A DNA stretch of 64,000 nt from Nitrosospira sp. Nsp11 (GTDB lineage Bacteria; Pseudomonadota; Gammaproteobacteria; Burkholderiales; Nitrosomonadaceae): the NCBI RefSeq assembly GCF_900142705.1, contig NZ_FRBV01000017.1, positions 1 through 64,000 on the forward strand, read 5' to 3'. The position numbers and the translations under genes were made by a program. The notes beneath the pieces were generated by a model. It was not told the DNA's origin and ran no database searches. It worked only from the letters and a program-made list of their open reading frames with translations. The first letter of the stretch is position 1, and each line of letters opens with the position of its first letter. This document shows, piece after piece, positions 6,824-16,456 of this stretch.

Positions 6824-7723
6824 TCACACCCAATCCTTCCCAATCAGAAAATCAGTATAAAGCTTATCTTCGGCGCTGCCCGCCTCGGGTTTCCAGTCAT
6901 AGCGCCACTTCACGATGGGCGGCAGCGACATGAGGATGGATTCTGTACGCCCCCCCGATTGCAACCCGAACAAAGTTCCGCGATCCCACACCAGGTTGAA
7001 TTCCACATACCTGCCGCGACGGTATGCCTGGAAGTCGCGTTCGCGCTCGCCATATGGCGTATTCAACCGGCGCTCCAGGAGCGGCACATAGGCTGGCACG
7101 AAATGATCGCCGACGCTCTTGGTCAGGTTGAAACAAGTGTCGAAGTCCGGCTTGCCTAAATCATCGAAAAAGATGCCGCCGACACCGCGGGGCTCCTTGC
7201 GGTGCTTCAGGTAAAAATAATCGTCGCACCATTTCTTGAAGCGCGTGTGATAGTCGGCACCGAACGGCTGTAGCGCGTTCTTGCAGGTCTGGTGGAAGTG
7301 TACGGCGTCTTCTTCAAAACCGTAGTAGGGGGTTAAATCCATGCCGCCGCCAAACCACCACACCGGTTTGGCGCCTTCCTTGCGCGCTTCCAGATAACGC
7401 ACGTTCAGGTGCACGGTGGGTGCATATGGATTGCGGGGATGCAACACGATCGATACCCCCATCGCCTCAAAGCTGCGCCCCGATAATTCGGGCCGGGCGG
7501 CAGTGGCGGAGGCGGGCAGGCCGCCGCCGAATACGTGCGAATAGTTCACCCCGCCGCGCTCGAATACGTTGCCCTCTTCCATCACGCAACTTAACCCGCC
7601 GCCACCTTCCGGGCGCTCCCATTTGTCGCGGTGAAAGCGTTTTCCATCCACTTTCTCCAAGCGCTCGACAATGCGTTCCTGAAGGCCGATGAAGAACTCC
7701 TTAGCCTGTTGCGTGGTGTCCAT
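6824..7723 (-). CDS. hemF: Oxygen-dependent coproporphyrinogen III oxidase
   Basis: Converts coproporphyrinogen III to protoporphyrinogen IX using O2, in haem synthesis. I chose the ATG at 7723 ([11 protein letters not shown]) because a GGGAG site precedes it. This gives 299 residues, the usual length. Family signatures are present: [23 protein letters not shown], the active-site region [33 protein letters not shown] and a C-terminal [14 protein letters not shown]. It lies downstream of purD on the same strand. The window also holds hemW, whose family is often misannotated as the oxygen-independent enzyme. Confidence 0.96.
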   Translation of the reverse strand: MDTTQQAKEFFIGLQERIVERLEKVDGKRFHRDKWERPEGGGGLSCVMEEGNVFERGGVNYSHVFGGGLPASATAARPELSGRSFEAMGVSIVLHPRNPYAPTVHLNVRYLEARKEGAKPVWWFGGGMDLTPYYGFEEDAVHFHQTCKNALQPFGADYHTRFKKWCDDYFYLKHRKEPRGVGGIFFDDLGKPDFDTCFNLTKSVGDHFVPAYVPLLERRLNTPYGERERDFQAYRRGRYVEFNLVWDRGTLFGLQSGGRTESILMSLPPIVKWRYDWKPEAGSAEDKLYTDFLIGKDWV

Positions 7724-7789
7724 ACACACTCCCGATACCGCTCTGTTATTTTTTCCGGGCAACCGTGCCCCATGCCCCTTGTCTATGGG

Positions 7790-9112
7790 CTATTTACGGT
7801 GGTTGATAGCCCGGTAGCCAATGTCGCGGCGCATCTGGCAACCATCGAAATGAATCTGCTCGGCAATTTCGTAAGCCCGGCGCTGGGCCATTTTCACGCT
7901 ATCCCCAAGCGCGGCAACGCACAATACACGCCCGCCCGCAGTCACGATTTCCTTGCCGTTTTCTGCACCCAATGCCGTGCCTGAATGGAATACGTGAAAG
8001 TCTTTTTCCAGCTCTTCCGTAGACGCTGACTCCGACCCCAGCGCCGGCAGGTCATGTATCACGTCACCTTTACGCGGCGAGTCTGGATAACCATGTGCTG
8101 CCAGCACCACCCCCAATGCAGTGCGGCGATCCCATTCGGCTTCCACTTTATCGAGCGTTCCATTCAGGGCATGCTCTATCAGCGTTATCAGACTGCTTTT
8201 CAGACGCAACATGATGACTTCGGCTTCCGGATCGCCCATACGGCAATTGAACTCCAGCACTTTGATGCCGCCGTCTGGCGTGATCATCAGTCCGGCATAA
8301 AGAAAGCCGGTGTACCGTTCGCCTTCCTGTTCCATGCCGTGCATGGCCGCATGAATCACTTCGCGCATTATCCTGGCGTGAAGGGCTGGGGTAATCATGG
8401 GTGCGGGAGAATAAGCCCCCATGCCGCCGGTATTTGGCCCCTGATCGCCTTCTTTCAGCCGCTTGTGATCCTGGCTGGTGGCAAGCGGCAACACGTGGCG
8501 CCCATCGGCCATGACAATAAAGCTGACCTCTTCGCCTTCCAGATAATCCTCTATCACAACGCGCGTACCGGCATTGCCCAGCCGGTTTTCGACCATCATT
8601 GCATCGACGGCGTCATGGGCCTCTGCCAGCGTCATCGCTACCACGGCACCCTTGCCTGCAGCCAGGCCGTCTGCCTTGATGACGATGGGTGCGCCTTTCT
8701 GGTCCAGATATTGGTGGGCTTCTGCAGCTGAACTGAAGGTAGCATAGGCGGCGGTGGGAATGCCGTGGCGCTGCATGAAAGCCTTGGAAAAATCCTTTGA
8801 GGTTTCCAGTCGCGCAGCCTGTTTGGTCGGGCCGAAAATTTTCTGCCCGGCGGCGCGAAAGGCATCGACGATGCCCTCCGCCAGAGGTGCTTCCGGCCCG
8901 ACAATCGTGAATGCGATGGATTCCTTCTTGGCAAATTCCACTAATTCGGGGATAGCCGTGATGGGAAGATTCTCCAGTCCGTCTTCCATTGCCGTGCCTG
9001 CATTACCCGGCGCGACAAAGACCTTTATGGCGCGACTGATCCGCCATGACTGGAGGAGCCTCCACGCTAAAGCGTGTTCCCTGCCACCTCCGCCGATTAC
9101 AAGTAGTTTCAT
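7790..9112 (-). CDS. purD: Phosphoribosylamine-glycine ligase (GARS)
   Basis: ATP-dependent ligation of glycine to phosphoribosylamine, the second step of purine synthesis. The start MKLLVIGGGGREHALAW at 9112 matches the family, giving 440 residues. ATP-grasp features follow: KADGLAAGKGAVVA, EEYLEGEEVSF-like motif, NTGGMGAYSPAP, and FNCRMGDPEAEVIM with metal-binding residues. purH lies 211 bp upstream on the same strand, so the two form a purine cluster. The gap between them holds a short repeat. Confidence 0.96.
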   Translation of the reverse strand: MKLLVIGGGGREHALAWRLLQSWRISRAIKVFVAPGNAGTAMEDGLENLPITAIPELVEFAKKESIAFTIVGPEAPLAEGIVDAFRAAGQKIFGPTKQAARLETSKDFSKAFMQRHGIPTAAYATFSSAAEAHQYLDQKGAPIVIKADGLAAGKGAVVAMTLAEAHDAVDAMMVENRLGNAGTRVVIEDYLEGEEVSFIVMADGRHVLPLATSQDHKRLKEGDQGPNTGGMGAYSPAPMITPALHARIMREVIHAAMHGMEQEGERYTGFLYAGLMITPDGGIKVLEFNCRMGDPEAEVIMLRLKSSLITLIEHALNGTLDKVEAEWDRRTALGVVLAAHGYPDSPRKGDVIHDLPALGSESASTEELEKDFHVFHSGTALGAENGKEIVTAGGRVLCVAALGDSVKMAQRRAYEIAEQIHFDGCQMRRDIGYRAINHRK

Positions 9113-9210
9113 ATTTCTAGCCTGAATTTGCGAACATCCACTTTGCAAAATGTCTGTGCTACCCGACTTTGCGCCAGTGGCTGCCCATGTGCTGACATGT
9201 GTCGCGTCGC

Positions 9211-9250
9211 GTAGTTTTGATGGGTTGCGCTACGCTTCACCCATCCTACC
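9211..9250. repeat. Short GC-rich intergenic repeat, family A
   Basis: GTAGTTTTGATGGGTTGCGC followed by TACGCTTCACCCATCCTACC. The two halves are imperfectly complementary (GATGGGT/ACCCATC), so it can fold as a hairpin. A close copy lies at 15662-15697 and a degenerate one at 6779-6816. It sits between purD and purH. Confidence 0.65.
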
Positions 9251-9323
9251 CAAGCTACACAGGCGTCAAACTGAGAATGGTGCATAGGATATTTATCGAA
9301 AGACCCGCCGCTTCGACACATGC

Positions 9324-10886
9324 TCAATGTCTGAAATGCCGCACGCCGGTCAACACCATCGCCACACCTTGCTCATCCGCGGCAGCAATGACTTCTTCGT
9401 CGCGCACGCTGCCGCCGGGCTGGATAACCGCCGTGGCGCCGGCCTGAACGACTACATCCAGTCCATCGCGAAACGGAAAAAACGCGTCCGAGGCGACTAC
9501 CGAACCAGTAAGCGTGAGACCCGCATTCTGTGCCTTGATCGATGCAATGCGGGCGCTATCCACCCGGCTCATTTGCCCCGCCCCGACACCCAGCGTCTGG
9601 CCGTTGGCGCAAAACACGATGGCGTTGGATTTGACGAACTTAGCCACGCGCCAGGCGAACAGCAGGTCCTGCAACTGTTGCGGTGTAGGGTGTACTTTGG
9701 TCGCTACTTTAAGTTGTGCAGCAGTGACGTTGAGGTTATCAGGTGTCTGTACCAGCAATCCGCCACCCACGCGCCTGAAGTCGAAAGTGTTGCTGCCGGT
9801 CTCGAGCGGAACGGTCAGGACGCGCACGTTGGCCTTTCGGGCGAGAATCTGTTGCGCCTCGCCGGTTAACTGGGGGGCAATGATTACCTCGACAAATTGC
9901 TTGATCACCGCCTCAGCCGCGGCGCCGTCCAGCACGCGGTTAAAGGCGATGATACCGCCGAAAGCGGAAGTCGGATCGGTAGCAAGCGCAAGCTTGTAAG
10001 CCGCGAGGGGTGTGGTGGCAACGGCCACGCCGCAGGGATTGGCATGCTTGAGGATGACGCAGGCGGGCAGGTCAAACGTCTTGACGCATTCCCATGCGGC
10101 ATCCGCATCGGCGATGTTGTTATATGACAGCTCCTTGCCCTGCACCTGGACGTAACTGGCAAGACTGCCGGGGACAGGGACAGGTTCGCGATAAAACGCA
10201 GCCTGCTGATGGGGGTTTTCGCCATAGCGCAAATGCTGGCCGATGCTGAAGTTGAGATTGAGGCGTCCGGGAAAGGCCAAGCGTTCTCCACCTTCACTTT
10301 CGGTCGAGGTCAGGTAATTACTGATGGCGCTGTCGTAAGCAGCGGTGTGAGAGAAAGCCTTGCAAGCCAGCTTGAAACGGGAATCAGGCGCAACCGCGCA
10401 ATCAAATGACTTCATTTCCGCCAACAGGGACGCGTAATCCTCCGGGTCGGTGACAATGGTTACGCTTTTATAGTTCTTTGCCGCGGCGCGCACCATGGTA
10501 GGTCCGCCGATGTCGATATTTTCGATGGCCTCTTCCAGGCTGCATCCAGGCCGCGCAATGGTCTCGCGGAAAGGGTAAAGATTCACCACCACCAGTTCGA
10601 TAGCGGGGATTGCCGCCTTTTCCATGGCTGACATGTGCTCGGGCAGGTCTGTCCGCGCCAGAATACCGGCGTGTATTTTGGGATGCAGCGTTTTCACCCG
10701 CCCATCGAGCATTTCAGGAAAACCGGTGTAATCCCCGACTTCGGTAACGGCCAGGCCGGCTTCCTTCAGCAATTTGGCGGTGCCGCCGGTGGATAGGAGG
10801 GCTACCCCCAGCTCGCGCAACTCTCTTGCAAACTCGACAATGCCGGTTTTGTCGAAAACGCTAATCAGTGCTTGTTTAATGGACAT
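9324..10886 (-). CDS. purH: Bifunctional AICAR transformylase / IMP cyclohydrolase
   Basis: Catalyses the last two steps of IMP synthesis. It has 520 residues, close to the family norm (about 525). The N-terminal IMP cyclohydrolase domain has [21 protein letters not shown] and [18 protein letters not shown]. The C-terminal transformylase domain has [23 protein letters not shown] with the catalytic Lys-His pair, [25 protein letters not shown] and [12 protein letters not shown]. It ends with TGVRHFRH as in homologues. Upstream lies fis, 146 bp away. Confidence 0.97.
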   Translation of the reverse strand: MSIKQALISVFDKTGIVEFARELRELGVALLSTGGTAKLLKEAGLAVTEVGDYTGFPEMLDGRVKTLHPKIHAGILARTDLPEHMSAMEKAAIPAIELVVVNLYPFRETIARPGCSLEEAIENIDIGGPTMVRAAAKNYKSVTIVTDPEDYASLLAEMKSFDCAVAPDSRFKLACKAFSHTAAYDSAISNYLTSTESEGGERLAFPGRLNLNFSIGQHLRYGENPHQQAAFYREPVPVPGSLASYVQVQGKELSYNNIADADAAWECVKTFDLPACVILKHANPCGVAVATTPLAAYKLALATDPTSAFGGIIAFNRVLDGAAAEAVIKQFVEVIIAPQLTGEAQQILARKANVRVLTVPLETGSNTFDFRRVGGGLLVQTPDNLNVTAAQLKVATKVHPTPQQLQDLLFAWRVAKFVKSNAIVFCANGQTLGVGAGQMSRVDSARIASIKAQNAGLTLTGSVVASDAFFPFRDGLDVVVQAGATAVIQPGGSVRDEEVIAAADEQGVAMVLTGVRHFRH

Positions 10887-11032
10887 TCGCGATCATTATT
10901 GAAATTGAATATATAGCGCTATTGCTGCGGTTCACCATCACCTGAGTAAATATCCACCTTCATATGCAATTTTGCATTGCGTCTGATTGCTTCGGTTACC
11001 TGCTGTGATGACACGGACGTGGCTATGCCGGC

Positions 11033-11275
11033 CTATTTGATCTGATACTGCTTCATCTTGTTGCGGAGCGTATTGCGGTTGATGCCGAGCAACTCGGAAG
11101 CCCGGGTCTGGTTGCCGCCGGCGTGCTTCATTACCAGTTCGATCAGCGGCTTCTCTACGCTGCGTATTACCATGTCGTGTATGGCGTGCGGCTTTTCACC
11201 GTCCAGATCATTGAAATAATCTTCTACGGCCTTCCGTACGCACCGGGCAATGTCGTTTTCGTTAATAATGCTCAT
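11033..11275 (-). CDS. fis: DNA-binding protein Fis
   Basis: An 80-residue nucleoid protein. The C-terminal helix-turn-helix NQTRASELLGINRNTLRNKMKQY is diagnostic. The N-terminal beta-hairpin region is shorter than in enterobacterial Fis (98 residues), as usual in Betaproteobacteria. The ATG overlaps the dusB stop (ATGA), so it is the second gene of the conserved dusB-fis operon. Confidence 0.95.
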   Translation of the reverse strand: MSIINENDIARCVRKAVEDYFNDLDGEKPHAIHDMVIRSVEKPLIELVMKHAGGNQTRASELLGINRNTLRNKMKQYQIK

Positions 11276-12285
11276 GCGACGAGCTCCTCAGCCTCAACGT
11301 AAGTCAACCGCCGCCCATAGCCGGCAAGTTTAGTAAAAAATTCATTCACCGCCGACAACTGCTGATCCGTGCTTTGCAACTGGTTCATGGCATGACGGAA
11401 CCCGGCAGAACCCACCAGCCCCTTGGTGTACCAGGAGATATGTTTACGGGCAATACGCACGCCGGAATATTCACCATAGAAATTATATAGCTCATTCAGA
11501 TGCTTGATGAGCACACGGTGAATCTCGGCGACCTCGGGCAACTGCAGATGCTTCCCGGTGGCCAGGTAGTGGTTAATCTCGCGGAAGATCCAGGGCCGCC
11601 CCTGGGCGGCACGGCCGATCATGATGGCGTCGGCGCCGGTATATTCGAGCACGTGCTTGGCTTTTTCAGGGGTTGTGATGTCCCCATTGGCAATGACCGG
11701 GATTTTCACTCCGGCCTTTACCGTGGCGATAGTGTCATATTCCGCATGACCAGTGTAGGCACAAGCACGGGTGCGCCCATGAATGGCGAGCGCCTGAATG
11801 CCGGCGCTCTCGGCAATCTTCGCCACCGCGAGCGCGTTTTTGTGCTGGGTATCCCAGCCGGTGCGGATTTTCAGGGTAACGGGAACATCTACCGCGCCGA
11901 CCACGGCATCGAGTATGCGCCCGACCAGGGGCTGATCCTGCAGCAACGCGGAACCTGCCATGACATTGCAGATTTTCTTGGCCGGACAGCCCATGTTGAT
12001 GTCTATGATTTGCGCCCCTTGCGCCACATTGTATCGGGCAGCTTCAGCCATCATCGCCGGGTCCGCACCGGCAATTTGCACGGAAATGGGGTCTACTTCC
12101 CCGTCATGATTTGCCCGGCGCCGGGTCTTTTCGGAACCCCACAGCAGCGAATTGCTCGATACCATTTCCGATACCGCCATACCCGCGCCCATGCTCTTGC
12201 ACAACTGTCGGAAAGGACGATCAGTCACCCCTGCCATGGGTGCGACGATCAGCTTGTTTTTGAGAATGTGAGAACCGATTCGCAT
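11272..12285 (-). CDS. dusB: tRNA-dihydrouridine synthase B
   Basis: An FMN-dependent enzyme that reduces uridine in the tRNA D loop. It has 337 residues. Motifs: APMAGVTDRPFRQLC (FMN), INMGCPAKKICN with the catalytic Cys, VTLKIRTGWD, ALAIHGRTRACAYTG, and the phosphate-binding VIANGDI/GADAIMIGRAAQGRPWIF. It is the first gene of the dusB-fis pair and overlaps fis by four bases. Confidence 0.95.
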   Translation of the reverse strand: MRIGSHILKNKLIVAPMAGVTDRPFRQLCKSMGAGMAVSEMVSSNSLLWGSEKTRRRANHDGEVDPISVQIAGADPAMMAEAARYNVAQGAQIIDINMGCPAKKICNVMAGSALLQDQPLVGRILDAVVGAVDVPVTLKIRTGWDTQHKNALAVAKIAESAGIQALAIHGRTRACAYTGHAEYDTIATVKAGVKIPVIANGDITTPEKAKHVLEYTGADAIMIGRAAQGRPWIFREINHYLATGKHLQLPEVAEIHRVLIKHLNELYNFYGEYSGVRIARKHISWYTKGLVGSAGFRHAMNQLQSTDQQLSAVNEFFTKLAGYGRRLTYVEAEELVA

Positions 12286-12462
12286 GACTTAAATTTGACG
12301 GCGATGCCAGCGGCAAAGCGCACAGAGGACAAAACAGGTGCAATCTTAACAGGAAATGATCATGACTTCTAAAACCACTGCGCCATCAATGGATAGATGC
12401 AGGATTTTACGGGCCGGCGATAATGCAGTTAACTGCACCGACTCGCTACAGGCAGCATCTTC

Positions 12463-12488
12463 GGGTTTATGGGTTTATGGGTTTATGG
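12463..12488. repeat. GGGTTTAT tandem microrepeat, three copies
   Basis: Three exact 8-bp units run at 12463-12486, just beyond the ubiH-like stop codon. Short tandem repeats like this can change length by slippage, but no start or promoter lies close enough to make phase variation likely. Confidence 0.7.
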
Positions 12489-12493
12489 TCCGG

Positions 12494-13774
12494 TTATCCT
12501 CTCGCACCGAACATCATGCGCCGCGCGACGAATCGCTTGGCTTGCGGCAAACAATCCAGCGCACTTAATCCGCTGTTTCGCAGGGCTCCCAGCACGAGAT
12601 CGTCATTGGAAAAGAGCTTTATCAATGAATCAGTGAATATCCGCCCGACGCTACTATCCGTTTGGCGCTTGTCACCATATCTGGCAAGCATTACCGGCGC
12701 GCCTATGTCGGCGGGCGACGCAATAATTTCTTCAGCCAGCTCCCACGCATCGCGCAGCCCCAGGTTGAAACCCTGTCCTGCAACCGGGTGCAACGTTTGT
12801 GCCGCATTGCCGATCAATACGACGCGGCAAGCTGTGACTGGAGTGGCGTACTTCAATGCGAGGGGAAAACCGACCCGTTTGCCGGTCTCGATGAATTTGC
12901 CGAGACGGTCGCCGAAATGGCCATGCAACCGTGCAAGAAACGCCGTGTCATCCAGTGCAAGAATTTCCTGAGCCGCTGCCGGAGAAACAGTCCATACCAA
13001 CGCAAAGCGGTCGCCAGAAGGCAGTAGCGCCACCGGGCCATCCGGTGTAAAACGCTCATAAGCGATGTTGGGTTGAGTACGCGCAGGGCCGTTGCCGTTA
13101 GCCTTCATTGTTTGCGAAGTTCGTTTCGCGGACCGGCTAAGTGCGGCAGTAAATGGTTTCGCTACTGCGGCGGGCGACAGGCTCCCGAAGCGCTCCGTTT
13201 TGACGCGTGCAACGACAGCCCATTGCTGGTAGTCATGCACATGTTGGGTCACGCCTTCGATTTGCCCGGTGAGGCGACCGCCGTCTGCCACTGCCAACAG
13301 CCGCGCCGTCACTTTTTTTGTGATGCCGCCATGCTGAAATTCAACCTGGCCCAGCCCGGCAGGCGTTTCCAACCGAGTTACCTGTGCGCCTTCCAGATAG
13401 TCGACATTGCAGTTTTGCAATGCTTCATGCATGGTCCGAAACACATCATGGTGACTGACTACGTAACCCAAAGCCGGCACACCGGCTTCGTCAGCAGTCA
13501 ATACGGTTCGGCCGAACCCGCCTCGGCTGGAGATATGAATAGTAAGGATGGGCGTGACTTCCGGCAGCGCGTCCCACACGCCTAAGCGTTGCAGGATGAG
13601 CCGGCTGCCGTGAGATAACGCCAGCGGACGGGAGTCTTCCGTTTTTGCAGGCATTCCCCGCGCTTCCAGCAACAGCACGGATGTGCCACTGCCGCGTAGA
13701 GCGAGTGCCAACGCCATCCCTACCGGGCCGCCGCCGATAATGATCAGGTCGTAATCGTAACGAGGGGTGTTCAT
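12494..13774 (-). CDS. ubiH: UbiH/UbiF-family FAD monooxygenase (ubiquinone synthesis)
   Basis: A flavin hydroxylase of the ubiquinone ring. I chose the ATG at 13774 (MNTPRYDYDLIIIGGGPVGM), giving 426 residues. The frame is open further upstream, but that extension is basic and non-homologous-looking. The dinucleotide-binding motif is GGGPVGMALALAL. The family motif LIGNAAQTLHPVAGQGFNLGLRD near residue 320 binds FAD. Which ring position it hydroxylates cannot be told from sequence alone. It is near pepP, as in the pepP-ubiH pairing of many Proteobacteria. The ubiK-like gene at 17551 encodes a likely accessory factor. Confidence 0.85.
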   Translation of the reverse strand: MNTPRYDYDLIIIGGGPVGMALALALRGSGTSVLLLEARGMPAKTEDSRPLALSHGSRLILQRLGVWDALPEVTPILTIHISSRGGFGRTVLTADEAGVPALGYVVSHHDVFRTMHEALQNCNVDYLEGAQVTRLETPAGLGQVEFQHGGITKKVTARLLAVADGGRLTGQIEGVTQHVHDYQQWAVVARVKTERFGSLSPAAVAKPFTAALSRSAKRTSQTMKANGNGPARTQPNIAYERFTPDGPVALLPSGDRFALVWTVSPAAAQEILALDDTAFLARLHGHFGDRLGKFIETGKRVGFPLALKYATPVTACRVVLIGNAAQTLHPVAGQGFNLGLRDAWELAEEIIASPADIGAPVMLARYGDKRQTDSSVGRIFTDSLIKLFSNDDLVLGALRNSGLSALDCLPQAKRFVARRMMFGARG

Positions 13775-13877
13775 TCTATTTTTAGCGTGAGATTTTAAGG
13801 AGACTTTTGCTCGACTCCTCATTTTTGCCACATTTTATCTTTGTTACCGCCTATGGCCCATGATTGCTTGTGGTTAC

Positions 13878-14276
13878 TCAGGACGGCTCATGGTGATCAT
13901 GATGCTTGTTTTTATTTGCCCTGTCGGTGCTTTCCTCGATAATTTCGGCATCCTCTATGACAACATATTCTGCTTCCTCTACATCCATCTGTGTTTCCTT
14001 TGCATCCATCGTTTTTCGCAATTTGTGGCGCAGCCACCATAACCTGAGTCCGAATCCAGCCGCGGCAACGGCGAATAATGCAAGAAATGCGGTAAAAAAG
14101 AAGATGCCCAAAACCACCATGATGATCAAAAATGGGGTCAGGAGCAGGTAAGTGAGCCAACGCTTGCCGGGGCTGCCACCGCCGGCACGAAAAATATGCA
14201 CGGTCTCGTCTTCCGGACCGCCAGTATTTCCGTGCCGGGATATGCGCTTTATGATTATCCGATCGTTTTCGTCCAT
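13878..14276 (-). CDS. Predicted membrane protein with His/Asp-rich tail
   Basis: 132 residues. There is a polar N-terminus, then about residues 40-85 two hydrophobic helices (YLLLTPFLIIMVVLGIFFF and FLALFAVAAAGFGLRLW) with an RHKLRK basic stop-transfer. An acidic segment follows (DVEEAEYVVIEDAEIIEE), and a KHHDHHEPS end might bind metal. It overlaps the pepP stop by 22 bases and lies between pepP and the ubiH-like gene, so it is part of that operon. The function is unknown. Confidence 0.75.
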   Translation of the reverse strand: MDENDRIIIKRISRHGNTGGPEDETVHIFRAGGGSPGKRWLTYLLLTPFLIIMVVLGIFFFTAFLALFAVAAAGFGLRLWWLRHKLRKTMDAKETQMDVEEAEYVVIEDAEIIEESTDRANKNKHHDHHEPS

Positions 14277-15601
14277 GATTTCGATTTTTTCCGATCGCGC
14301 ATCAGTTCTTCAATCTCCGCTACCGTTTTGGGAGCGGTCCCCGTCAATACTTCACACCCGGTTTCCGTCACTGCCACATCATCTTCGATGCGTGTCCCGA
14401 TATTCCAGAAATGCCGGGGAACATTATCGGCCGGGCGGACATAACAGCCTGGTTCCACTGTCAGGGTCATCCCCGGCTGCAGTGGGCGCCATTTTCCGTT
14501 ACGCTTGTATTCGCCCACGTCATGCACATCCAGCCCCAACCAGTGGCCGGTGCGGTGCATGTAAAAACGCTTGTAGTCTTCCGACTGGATAACTTCATCT
14601 ACACTGCCGTGGCACAGGCCAAGATCGATAAAACCTTGAGCCAGCACCTGCAATGCCGCATTATGCGGAGCATCCCAAGTATTGCCCGGCCGCACCGCGT
14701 TTATCGCTGCCGCCTGTGCGGACAGCACCAATTCGTATAAATCGCGTTGCGCCGGATTGAATTTTCCGTTCACTGGAAAAGTGCGCGTAATGTCGGCGGC
14801 GTAGCCATCCAATTCGCAACCCGCGTCGATCAACAGCAACTCGCCGGCCTTCAGCCTGGCATTGTTATCGACATAGTGCAGTACGCAGGCGTTCGCTCCA
14901 CCCGCGACAATGGAGGTATAAGCGGGCGCCTGCGCGCCATGCCGACGAAACTCATGCATCAATTCGGCCTCCACTTCATATTCGCTCATGCCGGGACGCG
15001 TGTTCTGCATGGCGCGACGATGCGCGCCGCCGGAAATCTCTGCCGCGCGGCGCATCACTTGAAGCTCTTCTGGGCCTTTGAACAGGCGCATCTCATCCAG
15101 CAGAAGGCGGATGTCACGAATTTCAGCCGGCGCGGTAGTGCCGCTACGCGACTGTTGCCGCACATGGTTGACCCAGCCAATCACCCTCGCGTCCCACGCC
15201 GTATCGTCACCCAGCGCGCAAAAAACGGCGGGCTGGTCTGCCAACAACCGGGGCAGCATTTCGTCCAGCTTGGCAATGGGATATGTTTCGTCGAACTCGA
15301 ATGCTTCCCGGGCGGCTTCGGGCCCGTAACGGAAACCATTCCAGATTTCATATTCGATATTTTTCTCGCGGCAAAACAGGATGCTCTTTGATACATCTTT
15401 ATCAACCCCCGCCACAATCACGAGTACTGCCTCGGGCTCGGCAAAGCCTGTCAGGTAATAAAAATAGCTGTCGAAGCGATAGGGATAATGCGCATCTCTA
15501 TTTCGCACCCGCTCGGGGGCGGTAGGAATAATGGCAACGCCCTTTTGCATTTGGGATGCAAGACGATGGCGCCGTCCGCTGAAGGCTTGAATGGGGATCA
15601 T
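14255..15601 (-). CDS. pepP: Xaa-Pro aminopeptidase
   Basis: A cytoplasmic dimanganese peptidase that removes N-terminal residues before proline. It has 448 residues. The N-terminal creatinase-like domain starts with FSGRRHRLASQM. The pita-bread catalytic domain has metal ligands in LLIDAGCELDGYAADITRTFP, HRTGHWLGLDVHDVG, LTVEPGCY and TRIEDDVAVTETG. It starts with ATG at 15601 and leads the pepP / membrane protein / ubiH-like operon. Confidence 0.95.
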   Translation of the reverse strand: MIPIQAFSGRRHRLASQMQKGVAIIPTAPERVRNRDAHYPYRFDSYFYYLTGFAEPEAVLVIVAGVDKDVSKSILFCREKNIEYEIWNGFRYGPEAAREAFEFDETYPIAKLDEMLPRLLADQPAVFCALGDDTAWDARVIGWVNHVRQQSRSGTTAPAEIRDIRLLLDEMRLFKGPEELQVMRRAAEISGGAHRRAMQNTRPGMSEYEVEAELMHEFRRHGAQAPAYTSIVAGGANACVLHYVDNNARLKAGELLLIDAGCELDGYAADITRTFPVNGKFNPAQRDLYELVLSAQAAAINAVRPGNTWDAPHNAALQVLAQGFIDLGLCHGSVDEVIQSEDYKRFYMHRTGHWLGLDVHDVGEYKRNGKWRPLQPGMTLTVEPGCYVRPADNVPRHFWNIGTRIEDDVAVTETGCEVLTGTAPKTVAEIEELMRDRKKSKSWTKTIG

Positions 15602-15661
15602 GGATAAATATTCTTACAGCATTTGCCGGATAAAGCAAAGTATCCCGGTGGTTTCTGGTCG

Positions 15662-15697
15662 GTTTTTGATGGGTTGCGCTTTGCTCCACCCGTCCTA
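15662..15697. repeat. Short GC-rich intergenic repeat, family A
   Basis: Carries TTTTTGATGGGTTGCGCT then TTGCTCCACCCGTCCTAC, matching the copy at 9211-9250 in both halves. It sits between pepP and murU and touches the murU stop codon. Confidence 0.65.
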
Positions 15698-16456
15698 CGG
15701 ATGGGCTAGTGATTGGCGGTGTTGAGTGCTTAGCTGGGAATCAATCAGCCGCAATCGCTCGGGCGTGCCTACGTCTATCCATACGCCTTGGTAATGTTGG
15801 CCGCTCACTTTACCCGATGAAATCGCCTGGCGCAGCAGGGGTGCAAGTTTCGCCACGGAACCCGGCGCGATATCGGCGAAGAGCTTCGGTTGATAGATGC
15901 CGATGCCGCTGAAGGTAAGATTATTTTTCGCCGAAAGCGCCACTCTGCCGGAATCAAGGGTGAAGTCGCCCTCAGCATGGTGCCGAGGATTATCGACCAG
16001 TACCAGATGGGCGAGATCCCCATCCGGGCTGGTTTGCATGCGCCGTAAAACCGGAAGGAGGAGGGAAAAATCGATTTCACAATAAATATCGGCATTCACC
16101 GCCAGAAACGGTCGGCCTCCTCGATTTTCCCGCTCGTGTCTTAGAAGGGGTAGCGCCTGGGCGATGCCGCCCGCGGTTTCCAATGCGGCGGGTTCACTCG
16201 AATAATGGATATTCACACCATAACGGTCGCCTTTACCGAGCGCAGCTTCGATCATGTGTCCCAGATGAGCATGGTTGATGACGATGTCGGCAAAGCCGGC
16301 GCGCGCAAGGCTTTCAAGGTGATATTCGATCAACGCCTTATTCCCCACGCGCAGCAGCGGCTTGGGCAAGGTATCGGTCAGGGGACGCATGCGTTCGCCG
16401 CGCCCCGCTGCCAGGATCATGGCCTTGAAGGATACATTTTCAGAAGGTATAGCCAA
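15695..16456 (-). CDS. murU: N-acetylmuramate 1-phosphate uridylyltransferase
   Basis: A nucleotidyltransferase of 253 residues that activates N-acetylmuramate 1-phosphate as UDP-MurNAc in the cell-wall recycling bypass known from Pseudomonas. The signature is MILAAGRGERMRPLTDTLPKPLL, followed by ETAGGIAQALPLL and FLAVNADIYCEIDF. The longest frame uses TTG at 16456 inside the end of amgK, with a GGAAG site upstream. An ATG at 16420 (MILAAGRG) is the alternative, but would lack the two residues family members have before it. It is paired with amgK. Confidence 0.88.
   Translation of the reverse strand: MAIPSENVSFKAMILAAGRGERMRPLTDTLPKPLLRVGNKALIEYHLESLARAGFADIVINHAHLGHMIEAALGKGDRYGVNIHYSSEPAALETAGGIAQALPLLRHERENRGGRPFLAVNADIYCEIDFSLLLPVLRRMQTSPDGDLAHLVLVDNPRHHAEGDFTLDSGRVALSAKNNLTFSGIGIYQPKLFADIAPGSVAKLAPLLRQAISSGKVSGQHYQGVWIDVGTPERLRLIDSQLSTQHRQSLAHP

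Noticed and set aside
12463-12488. Phase-variation switch
   Set aside because: The GGGTTTAT repeat lies after a stop codon and is not in a promoter or reading frame where slippage would matter.
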